Below are positions 43,858 to 50,543 of a stretch of 64,000 bases of DNA, piece after piece. Both the position numbers and the translations under genes were made by a program. Origin of the DNA: Chloroflexota bacterium (GTDB lineage Bacteria > Chloroflexota > Anaerolineae > J036 > Brachytrichaceae); contig JANXLU010000049.1 in NCBI GenBank assembly GCA_025354985.1, positions 62,001-126,000 of the forward strand, given 5' to 3'. The notes below the pieces were generated by a model. It worked only from the letters and a program-made list of their open reading frames with translations, was not told the origin of the DNA and ran no database searches. How positions within the stretch are numbered: position 1 is the stretch's first letter; every line of letters starts with the position of its first letter.

Positions 43858-44415
43858 TTACCTTGCCAATAAAAAGTAGGCCGCAATTCCAACCGCGACC
43901 AGGAGGGCGATCCAAATCCACGGGGGCAGCTTAGTGCCACCCACCTCAGTGACCGTTGGCAAATTTGGTTGAATGGCTTTGGTTGGTATGGCTTTGACGG
44001 GAATGGTCGCAACGGTTGCCTTGCCAGCGAGCAGTGACGCGACCTGTTCACTTCTGCCTAGCGCAAGGGCCTCAACCGCGTCCTTGGCCTCTTTTAACCC
44101 GGTGCCGCTATGTTCGCGCAATACCTTGATTGCCTGAATTTTCTGGCCGGTCTTCATCAGTTGGGCCACCTCATCCAGGGTGTTGCCACTCGAAACCGGG
44201 TTTGGTGAGTAACCGGATACTTCGGAGCCCGCCACCACGGTTCCGCCACCGTTTTTCATTGCGGCTTCAACTCCATTGACGGCGTCGAGCGCTTCTCGCA
44301 ACCCAAGACCGGTTGCCTGGCGAAATACCTTTACCGCTTCGATCTTGTTGTTTTTTGCAAGCAGATCCATGATTTGTTGGGTCACCTGCGGGGGAAGCGT
44401 TTTATTTTCTGACAT
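43858..44415 (-). CDS. Tail-anchored protein with two ribosomal L7/L12-like C-terminal modules
   Basis: 185 residues from the ATG at 44415. Two similar helix-rich modules repeat: NKIEAVKVFRQATGLGLREA (about 22-41) and GQKIQAIKVLREHSGTGLKEA (about 88-108). Both match the L7/L12 C-terminal domain pattern K-I-x-x-I-K-x-x-R-x-x-T-G-L-x-L-x-E-A. A Pro/Thr linker leads to a C-terminal membrane helix (about 164-183). Cells use this domain for protein contacts such as translation-factor binding; the role here is unknown. It lies upstream of dnaX on the same strand, with 84 bp between. Confidence 0.75.
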   Translation of the reverse strand: MSENKTLPPQVTQQIMDLLAKNNKIEAVKVFRQATGLGLREALDAVNGVEAAMKNGGGTVVAGSEVSGYSPNPVSSGNTLDEVAQLMKTGQKIQAIKVLREHSGTGLKEAKDAVEALALGRSEQVASLLAGKATVATIPVKAIPTKAIQPNLPTVTEVGGTKLPPWIWIALLVAVGIAAYFLLAR

Positions 44416-44532
44416 CTCTATCCACACATTGTGCACCATTTTTTCACCTATGGATATAAACTACAACGAAACGCACGGCGCGGGGCCAAACGTTTGCAAA
44501 ATTCCATGTGGAAGCACCAGGAGAAATGACAG

Positions 44533-46086
44533 ATGATGAACTTGTCCAGCATTATTGAAACCCATGCAAAATTCCGATCCGACCGCGAGGCCATTGTGTT
44601 TGGGGGCATGCGGTTGACGTTTAAGCAATTGAACGACATGGCCTGCCAGGTGGCCAATGCGTTGATGGCGCGCGGAATTAAGCCGGGTGACAAGGTCGCG
44701 TTAAGCTGTCCCAACGTGCCCTATTTCCCGGTTGTCTATTACGGGATTCTCAAGACCGGCGCAGTGGTGGTACCGCTGAATGTGTTGCTTAAGCCCCGCG
44801 AAATCGCCTATCACTTGAGCGACAGCGACGCCTTGGCATATTTTGCATTTGAAGGAACGCCGGAGCTTCCGATGGGGCAGATGGCACATGACGCGGTGAA
44901 GGACACGCCGGGTTGCCCGCATTTCTTCATCATGACCGCGACGCCAAATGCGCCCAGCCCGATCCCGGGTGTTGAAACTATTGGCACGTTGATTGCCGGC
45001 CAATCCACAGTGTGCGACAGTGTGCAGCGCAGCGCGGATGACACGGCGGTGATTTTGTATACCAGCGGAACCACCGGGCAACCCAAGGGGGCCGAACTGA
45101 CCCATATCAACATGCTGATGAACGCGATGATTTCGCGTGATTTGCATGGGCTGAGCGGGCTGGCCGATCCCAGGTGCCTGATCATGCTACCGCTGTTCCA
45201 CAGCTTTGGGCAGACCTGCCAGCTCAACGCAATGCTATATCTGGGCGGGTGCTGCGTTTTGGTGTCCCGCTTTGACCCCAAGGTGGTGGTTGAGCTGCTT
45301 GAGAAAGAAAAGATTTCGGTGTTTAGCGGCGTACCAACCATGTTTTGGGGGCTGTTGAACTATGCCAAGCAGACCGATTACAACCTGGCTTCGCTTACCA
45401 ACCTGCGTTTGTGCTCCAGCGGAGGCTCCGCAATGCCGGTGGAAATCCTGAGCGAGCTGGATCGCGCCATGCCCCAGGTGACCATTCTGGAGGGCTATGG
45501 CCTGAGCGAAACCGCACCCGTGGCCAGCTTTAATCAGCTGGACTTTCCACGCAAGGCGGGCAGCGTGGGCCGGCCAATCCAGGGGGTGGACATGAAAGTG
45601 GTTGATGACAACGACGTGGAGCTGATGCCCGAGCAACTGGGCGAAATCATCATTCGCGGGCACAACGTCATGAAGGGCTATTACAAAAAGCCCGAGGCCA
45701 CGGCAACCGCGATGAAGAACGGTTGGTTCCACAGCGGAGATTTGGGCAAGATGGACGCGGATGGTTACTTCTATATCCTGGATCGCAAAAAGGATATGGT
45801 GATACGCGGCGGCTTTAACGTGTATCCACGCGAGATTGAAGAGGTCATGGCCACTCACCCTGCGGTCAGCCTTGTGGCGGTGGTCGGGGTTCCCCATGTT
45901 GAACATGGTGAGGAAGTAAAGGCCTATGTCATCCCCAAGCCGGGCGCAACGATCACCGAGAAGGAACTGATCCAGTGGTGCCGCGACAACATGGCCGCAT
46001 ACAAATATCCGCGCGTGATCGAGTTCCGCGATAAGTTGCCCATGACCGCTACCGGCAAAATACTAAAACGCGAGTTGCGCGGATAG
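44533..46086 (+). CDS. Long-chain acyl-CoA synthetase-type AMP-dependent ligase
   Basis: 517 residues of the ANL superfamily. The AMP-binding motif is ILYTSGTTGQPKGAELTH. Downstream are GYGLSETAPV, the hinge motif HSGDLGKMDADGYFYILDRKKDMVIRGG (split here across the hinge Asp-Arg-Lys), and the catalytic Lys in MTATGKILKREL near the C-terminus. It activates a carboxylate to an acyl-CoA through an acyl-adenylate. Medium- to long-chain fatty acids are likely substrates, which would feed the crotonase/dehydrogenase genes at 31.8-34.3 kb. It is divergent from the L7/L12-like gene. Confidence 0.94.
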   Translation: MMNLSSIIETHAKFRSDREAIVFGGMRLTFKQLNDMACQVANALMARGIKPGDKVALSCPNVPYFPVVYYGILKTGAVVVPLNVLLKPREIAYHLSDSDALAYFAFEGTPELPMGQMAHDAVKDTPGCPHFFIMTATPNAPSPIPGVETIGTLIAGQSTVCDSVQRSADDTAVILYTSGTTGQPKGAELTHINMLMNAMISRDLHGLSGLADPRCLIMLPLFHSFGQTCQLNAMLYLGGCCVLVSRFDPKVVVELLEKEKISVFSGVPTMFWGLLNYAKQTDYNLASLTNLRLCSSGGSAMPVEILSELDRAMPQVTILEGYGLSETAPVASFNQLDFPRKAGSVGRPIQGVDMKVVDDNDVELMPEQLGEIIIRGHNVMKGYYKKPEATATAMKNGWFHSGDLGKMDADGYFYILDRKKDMVIRGGFNVYPREIEEVMATHPAVSLVAVVGVPHVEHGEEVKAYVIPKPGATITEKELIQWCRDNMAAYKYPRVIEFRDKLPMTATGKILKRELRG

Positions 46087-46122
46087 CGCGTTCACGGTTC
46101 CACGCTGGCAGGTGCCGGGATA

Positions 46123-46761
46123 ATGTCCTTGATGTATGCGTGGACCACGGACATTAACCAACTTCGCACCCGGCTGAGCCAACCATTGCCGGGTTTGGAG
46201 GCGCAGTTACGAATGGCGCCTCCCCAGCGCCCGGCGGCGGCCCCGGGAAACAGCGCCAAACCACGTGATGCGGGGGTGCTCGTGTTGTTGTATCCCGTAC
46301 GCGACACGGTTTGCTTTGTGCTGACCAAACGAACGGATCACCTAAACAAACATAAGGGTCAGGTTTCGTTTCCCGGCGGCGGATATGAAGACACTGACGA
46401 GAATGTTACGGTCACAGCCTTGCGCGAGGCGCGTGAAGAATTGGGTATTGCGCTTGATGAGGTCGAAATTTTGGGTGCGCTCACCGAATTGTGGGTACCA
46501 CCCAGCAACTTTATTATTCACCCAACCGTGGCGTTTGCTCCCGTGCAACCAGTCTTTCAGGCGAACCCAAACGAGGTGGCGGCGCTCATTGAGGCGCCAA
46601 TCAGGGTGTTGCTGGACCCAACAAACGTCGGCGTGGAAAGGCGGGCTCTGGTGAGCCAGAATGGCGCGGAGCAGCCCGTGCCGTATTACCTGCTCGGCGG
46701 GCACAAAGTTTGGGGCGCAACCGCGATGGTGCTGGCGGAATTTGCCGCGCTGCTTGGCTGA
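46123..46761 (+). CDS. CoA-pyrophosphatase-type Nudix hydrolase (NudL-like)
   Basis: 212 residues. The CoA-specific motif LTKRTDHLNKHKGQVSFPGG (68-87) directly precedes the Nudix box GGYEDTDENVTVTALREARE (86-105), followed by ELGI. This is the signature of enzymes that split coenzyme A or acyl-CoA pyrophosphate to 4'-phosphopantetheine and 3',5'-ADP. The N-terminal 50 residues are a loosely conserved Pro/Ala region. It follows the acyl-CoA ligase by 36 bp on the same strand, in line with CoA turnover. Confidence 0.9.
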   Translation: MSLMYAWTTDINQLRTRLSQPLPGLEAQLRMAPPQRPAAAPGNSAKPRDAGVLVLLYPVRDTVCFVLTKRTDHLNKHKGQVSFPGGGYEDTDENVTVTALREAREELGIALDEVEILGALTELWVPPSNFIIHPTVAFAPVQPVFQANPNEVAALIEAPIRVLLDPTNVGVERRALVSQNGAEQPVPYYLLGGHKVWGATAMVLAEFAALLG

Positions 46762-46798
46762 TTGTGGATTACGTGCTGTCGCAGGTTGTATGTGCGGG

Positions 46799-47131
46799 TT
46801 ATCCAACCAGCCAACCAAGCGCCCATAGAACACCCATGCTCACCACCATGGTGACAAGCATATTTCGGGTGCGCCAGGCCAGAACTGCTGCGACCAGCGC
46901 GGCGGCAATTCTATGGTTGTCGACGGGGTTTAATGCAATGCCTTGATTCAGGGTGATAACTCCCGGTAACACGATGGCCATGAATACCGCGGGTACGGTC
47001 AGCTTAAACATGCGCTGCGACCATACTGGGAGGGTCACCTTGCCGAGCAGTGCCACCATGCTAAAGCGGGTGAAATAGGCCACCCCTGCCAGGGCAAGGG
47101 CCGTGAGCCAAAGACGCTGTAGGTCGCTCAT
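46799..47131 (-). CDS. azlD: AzlD-family branched-chain amino acid transport subunit
   Basis: 110 residues, three to four helices. Family signs are the N-terminal helix LALAGVAYFTRFSMVALLG and a middle segment VPAVFMAIVLPGV, then AALVAAVLAWRTRNMLVTM, with the conserved Arg before the last helix. AzlC and AzlD form a proton-motive exporter of branched-chain amino acids and related analogues. It overlaps azlC as ATGA, so the pair is coupled with azlC first. Confidence 0.92.
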   Translation of the reverse strand: MSDLQRLWLTALALAGVAYFTRFSMVALLGKVTLPVWSQRMFKLTVPAVFMAIVLPGVITLNQGIALNPVDNHRIAAALVAAVLAWRTRNMLVTMVVSMGVLWALGWLVG

Positions 47132-47883
47132 GACGTTATTTCCTTGTTGTCGGCCGATCTTGACGCTGGCCGTTTAACTGCATACTCGCGAACCCTCGGC
47201 TTTGTAACCATCCCCACCACCAATCCCACCGCGGCGCCAATAAACAAACCCGCCTGCCAGGGCAGACCGACCAGGGCGACACTGACGACGCCTGCTGCAA
47301 CAGCGGCGGCCCAATCGTCCTGTTCGCGCAGCGCAGTGCTGAGGGCAAAGATAAACGACACAGTGGGCACAAAATCCAGGTTCCAGGAAGGTGGAATGAC
47401 GTTGCCAAGCAGTGCGCCGATTATGCCGTCACCTGACCACATCGCAATGTTGAAGACTCCGGCGCCAAGGTAGAAGAAGTGTCTGGTTGGAGCATCAGGT
47501 GTGCCTGCCATGTCACCCAATGGCTTGATGGACACGGCGTAGGTAAAGTCAGCCAGCATAAACGACAGCCCAATTTTCCAAGGCCACGAAAGATGGCGGA
47601 AGTGCTGCGCAATGGCGGTACCATACATCAGGCAGCGCAGATTGATGACCAGACAAGCGAGCAACATAAACATCAGGGGTGCATGCTCTTTTTCCAGTTG
47701 CATCGCCACCATTTGGGCGCGACCCGCAAACATAAGCGCTTGCATCCCGGTGCTCAACCAGAAATTATTGACCACGGTCACCGTAAAGGCGCCGGCGGCC
47801 ACGCCAAAGGGGAATGATCCCGCGAAATTTGGGACCTGGGCTCGCATGCCCGCAAGAAACTGTTCGCGTGGGGTTATCGGCAT
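47128..47883 (-). CDS. azlC: AzlC-family branched-chain amino acid permease
   Basis: 251 residues with seven to eight helices. The typical AzlC entry region is GSFPFGVAAGAFTVTVVN, followed by ALMFAGRAQMVAMQLEKEHA and LLACLVINLRCLMYGTAIAQH, which match the family core (usually FAGaaQ..a and NlRh.LYg). It is coupled to azlD. The 40-bp gap to the divergent TIM-barrel gene must hold both promoters. Confidence 0.92.
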   Translation of the reverse strand: MPITPREQFLAGMRAQVPNFAGSFPFGVAAGAFTVTVVNNFWLSTGMQALMFAGRAQMVAMQLEKEHAPLMFMLLACLVINLRCLMYGTAIAQHFRHLSWPWKIGLSFMLADFTYAVSIKPLGDMAGTPDAPTRHFFYLGAGVFNIAMWSGDGIIGALLGNVIPPSWNLDFVPTVSFIFALSTALREQDDWAAAVAAGVVSVALVGLPWQAGLFIGAAVGLVVGMVTKPRVREYAVKRPASRSADNKEITS

Positions 47884-47923
47884 GCTAATAAACAGGAATC
47901 ATACCCGCCGCTAAAATGATGAC

Positions 47924-48742
47924 ATGCCACACCTTGCTGTATCGTCCTGGAGCTTGCACCGATCCCTTGGTCAGCCCGCAATCTATGGTCCCGAGCGCAC
48001 AGGTGCACTTGGGTCCCCGCCAACCAAAACGGCGGATTTCTCCCTGCTTGAATTGCCTAAGCGGATAAGCGGTGTTGGGCTCACGTCACTTGACCTGTGC
48101 CATTTTCACTTGCTGAATGGTGAGACGGGCTACCTCGCCGAGTTACGCGTCGCCCTCCAAGCGGCGGGCGTGACATTATGGTCGTTATTGGTGGATGGCG
48201 GCGACATAAATCACCCGGATCATGCTGCGCACGACCGTGACTGGATCGCCCGATGGATCCCGGTGGCGGCTGCGCTTGGCGCACGGGACGTTCGGGTGGT
48301 TGCCGGTAAGAGCGCGCCAAGTGCAGAGGCATTGCAGACTAGCCTGGCGGCTTTGAAGACTTTGGATGCTGTCGCAAGGGCGCACGGCGTAAAGCTGGTT
48401 ATTGAGAACTGGTTCCCCACCGCATCCCGCCCGGAGCACGTGCTGTGGCTGCTTGAACACATGGACGGGCAGCTGGGGTTGAAGATCGATTTTGGCAATT
48501 GGAGCGGCCCGACCAAATATGAAGACCTGGCGGCGATCGCACCATTCGCTGAAAGCTGCCATGCCAAACCCCGGTTCGTCAGCCCATATGTCATTGAGCG
48601 GGAGGACTTTGAGCGGTGTCTGGCCATTACCCAGGCCGCAAAATTTGACGGCCCGTATGCGCTGATTTATGACGACCCGGCCGGCGTCGATGAGTGGCGC
48701 GGGTTGCAGAGCGAGAAGAACCTGGTTGAAAAGTACACTTAG
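47924..48742 (+). CDS. Sugar-phosphate isomerase/epimerase (AP-endonuclease-2 type TIM barrel)
   Basis: 272 residues. The pattern is that of xylose-isomerase-like TIM barrels: AVSSWSLHRSLG at the start, LDLCHFHLL, LLVDGGDINHPD, ARDVRVVAGKS, LVIENWFP (the Glu ligand) and GLKIDFGNWSG (Asp ligand). His and Glu residues in CHAKPRFVS and ALIYDDP complete a metal site. Members act on keto sugars or inosose-type compounds; the substrate is not readable. Its 3' end overlaps the earP start region by about 17 bp, so the two are coupled, though probably functionally unrelated. Confidence 0.85.
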   Translation: MPHLAVSSWSLHRSLGQPAIYGPERTGALGSPPTKTADFSLLELPKRISGVGLTSLDLCHFHLLNGETGYLAELRVALQAAGVTLWSLLVDGGDINHPDHAAHDRDWIARWIPVAAALGARDVRVVAGKSAPSAEALQTSLAALKTLDAVARAHGVKLVIENWFPTASRPEHVLWLLEHMDGQLGLKIDFGNWSGPTKYEDLAAIAPFAESCHAKPRFVSPYVIEREDFERCLAITQAAKFDGPYALIYDDPAGVDEWRGLQSEKNLVEKYT

Positions 48743-49838
48743 CCCGCGGGTTGTCCACATCTATTGTCACGTCATCGATAACTTCGGCGATGTTGGCGTA
48801 TGTTGGAGATTGGCGCGCCAACTGGTGCATGAGCACGGGCTGGATGTGCATCTTTGGGTAAATGACTGGTCTGTAGCGCGCCAATTGCTGGGTACACATC
48901 CGGCTTGGGTGGGTGAACATGTGACTTCCCAAGAAGGTGTTTGGCTGCATGCCTGGGACCAGGCCCTTGCAAACCGGGATTGCACCGGTGATGTCTTGAT
49001 TGAGGGGTTTGCCTGCGAGATACCGGAGGCGGTTCAACAACAACTTGCCGGCAGATCACTGAAACCGGTCTGGATCAACCTCGAATATTTTTCCGCGGAG
49101 CCGTGGGCTGCGGACTATCATTTGCGATCGGGCTATATTTCTGCCCTCGGTGCACGACGCTGGTTTTTTATCCCCGGCGTTGCGGCGAATAGTGGCGGAT
49201 TGATTCGTGAACGAGGCTTGTTGGCTGAACGCGACGCAATCGTGAGCCGGCAGGAATCTGCGGCATTACCAGGTCACGTTCTGGTGTTTGGATACGCACA
49301 TGCACCGCACGCCGAGCTGGTCGATGCGCTGCAAGGGGCCAACCCGGGTCGAATTGACCTTCACGTCTGCGGAACCTACAGCCAGCGGGCGCTTCCGCAA
49401 ACCACCCTCTCACCGGGCGTTCGTATTCATCACGAGCCATTCGTTGGTCAGCCCGAGTTTGACCGGCTTATTTGGCGGAGTGACCTCGCATTTGTGCGTG
49501 GTGAGGACTCATTTGCGCGTGCGTTGTGGTCGGGTCGTCCGTTTGTGTGGAACATTTATCCACAAGGCGAATTGGCTCACGCGGTAAAACTTCAAGCGTG
49601 GCTGGATAACTATTTGCAAGAGGCGCCGCCTGAATTGCGTGTGGCCATTACTCACATCCACCTGGCGTGGAATAACCTGCCGGGGGCACAATCCCTTGGC
49701 GATTCATGGACAACGCTGATGCATCTTTGGCCGGCGTGGCGCGACCATGCATGGCGTCGAAGCGCGGAATATGCCGCGGAGCCCGATTTGGCAACACGTT
49801 TGATGGAGGAGATCCATTGGCTGTCCGTGAACAAATAG
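48726..49838 (+). CDS. earP: EarP, EF-P arginine rhamnosyltransferase
   Basis: 370 residues from a TTG at 48726, preferred because it gives the normal family length; the start is not certain, as ATG 48690 is in frame. EarP signatures are clear: VHIYCHVIDNFGDVGVCWRL near the N-terminus with the conserved Asp pair (D18 and D22), GFACEIPEAV, WINLEYFSAE, and VRGEDSFARALW with the catalytic-region Glu260, followed by GRPFVWNIYPQ. EarP transfers L-rhamnose from dTDP-rhamnose to Arg32 of EF-P. The EF-P gene starts 89 bp downstream and has Arg at position 32, so enzyme and substrate are neighbours. Confidence 0.92.
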   Translation: MKSTLSPRVVHIYCHVIDNFGDVGVCWRLARQLVHEHGLDVHLWVNDWSVARQLLGTHPAWVGEHVTSQEGVWLHAWDQALANRDCTGDVLIEGFACEIPEAVQQQLAGRSLKPVWINLEYFSAEPWAADYHLRSGYISALGARRWFFIPGVAANSGGLIRERGLLAERDAIVSRQESAALPGHVLVFGYAHAPHAELVDALQGANPGRIDLHVCGTYSQRALPQTTLSPGVRIHHEPFVGQPEFDRLIWRSDLAFVRGEDSFARALWSGRPFVWNIYPQGELAHAVKLQAWLDNYLQEAPPELRVAITHIHLAWNNLPGAQSLGDSWTTLMHLWPAWRDHAWRRSAEYAAEPDLATRLMEEIHWLSVNK

Positions 49839-49927
49839 TGACGCCAGGTGACCCAAACATACGGGATTTTGGGTAAATCGACACCAGTTTTGACCTACGA
49901 TCTGAAAATCCATTATGCTTGGCACCT

Positions 49928-50488
49928 ATGAAAACCGCAATGGAACTACGCGCCGGCAACGTCTTTATGCTCGAAAAAGAGCTGATGGTCGTAATGCGGG
50001 GCGAATTTAGCAAGTCTGGCCGCAATTCGTCGGTGGTCAAGCTTAAGTATCGAACGCTGCAGGGTGGCCGGGTAAAGGAAGAAGTGTACAAGGCGGATGA
50101 CAAGTTCGAAGATATTCTGCTTGACCGCAAACCATGCACATACAGCTACTTTGCGGACCCGATGTATGTATTCATGGACGAAGAATACAACCAGATTGAA
50201 GTGAGCCCGGACAACATGGGCGAGTCGATGAATTATCTGGAAGATGGCATGGCGTGCGAAGTGGTGGTGCACGAGGGAAAAGCGCTGTCCATTGAAATGC
50301 CCAACATCATCGAGCGTGAAGTGGGGTTCACCGAGCGGTCCGCCCGTGGCGACACCGTGGGCAAAGTGATGAAGAAGGCCCGTCTGAAGAACACCAACTA
50401 TGAGTTGGATGTGCCGGCCATTGTCGAGATTGGCGACAAAATTGAGATCGACACACGCACGAACGAATTTCGCCGCCGCGTGGTGTAG
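49928..50488 (+). CDS. efp: Elongation factor P, arginine-32 type
   Basis: 186 residues from the ATG at 49928, the standard length. The N-terminal KOW-like domain has the loop FSKSGRNSSVVKLKYRTL with Arg32 at its tip, where the Lys-type EF-P carries a lysine. This is the residue rhamnosylated by EarP. Domain II has YEDGMACEVVVHEGKAL-like strands, and the tail KIEIDTRTNEFRRRVV matches the EF-P end (G-D-x-I-x-V-x-T-x-x-G-x-Y). EF-P relieves ribosome stalling at polyproline, which suits a genome full of Pro-rich exported proteins. Confidence 0.97.
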   Translation: MKTAMELRAGNVFMLEKELMVVMRGEFSKSGRNSSVVKLKYRTLQGGRVKEEVYKADDKFEDILLDRKPCTYSYFADPMYVFMDEEYNQIEVSPDNMGESMNYLEDGMACEVVVHEGKALSIEMPNIIEREVGFTERSARGDTVGKVMKKARLKNTNYELDVPAIVEIGDKIEIDTRTNEFRRRVV

Positions 50489-50500
50489 CCGGTTGTGGTC

Positions 50501-50538
50501 AATCAGGGGGAGGCAGCAGTGCCAGCCTCCCCCTGATT
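50501..50538. terminator. Convergent hairpin between efp and thrS
   Basis: AATCAGGGGGAGGC (50501-50514) and its perfect complement (50525-50538) form a 14-bp stem with a 10-nt loop between two convergent stops. No T-run follows on either side, so it may be a bidirectional transcription-end or RNA-stability hairpin rather than a classical terminator. Confidence 0.6.
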
Positions 50539-50543
50539 GCGCG

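Noticed and set aside
50501-50538. Insertion-sequence end (terminal inverted repeat)
   Set aside because: The perfect inverted repeat is a single compact hairpin between convergent stops, with no transposase or target duplication.
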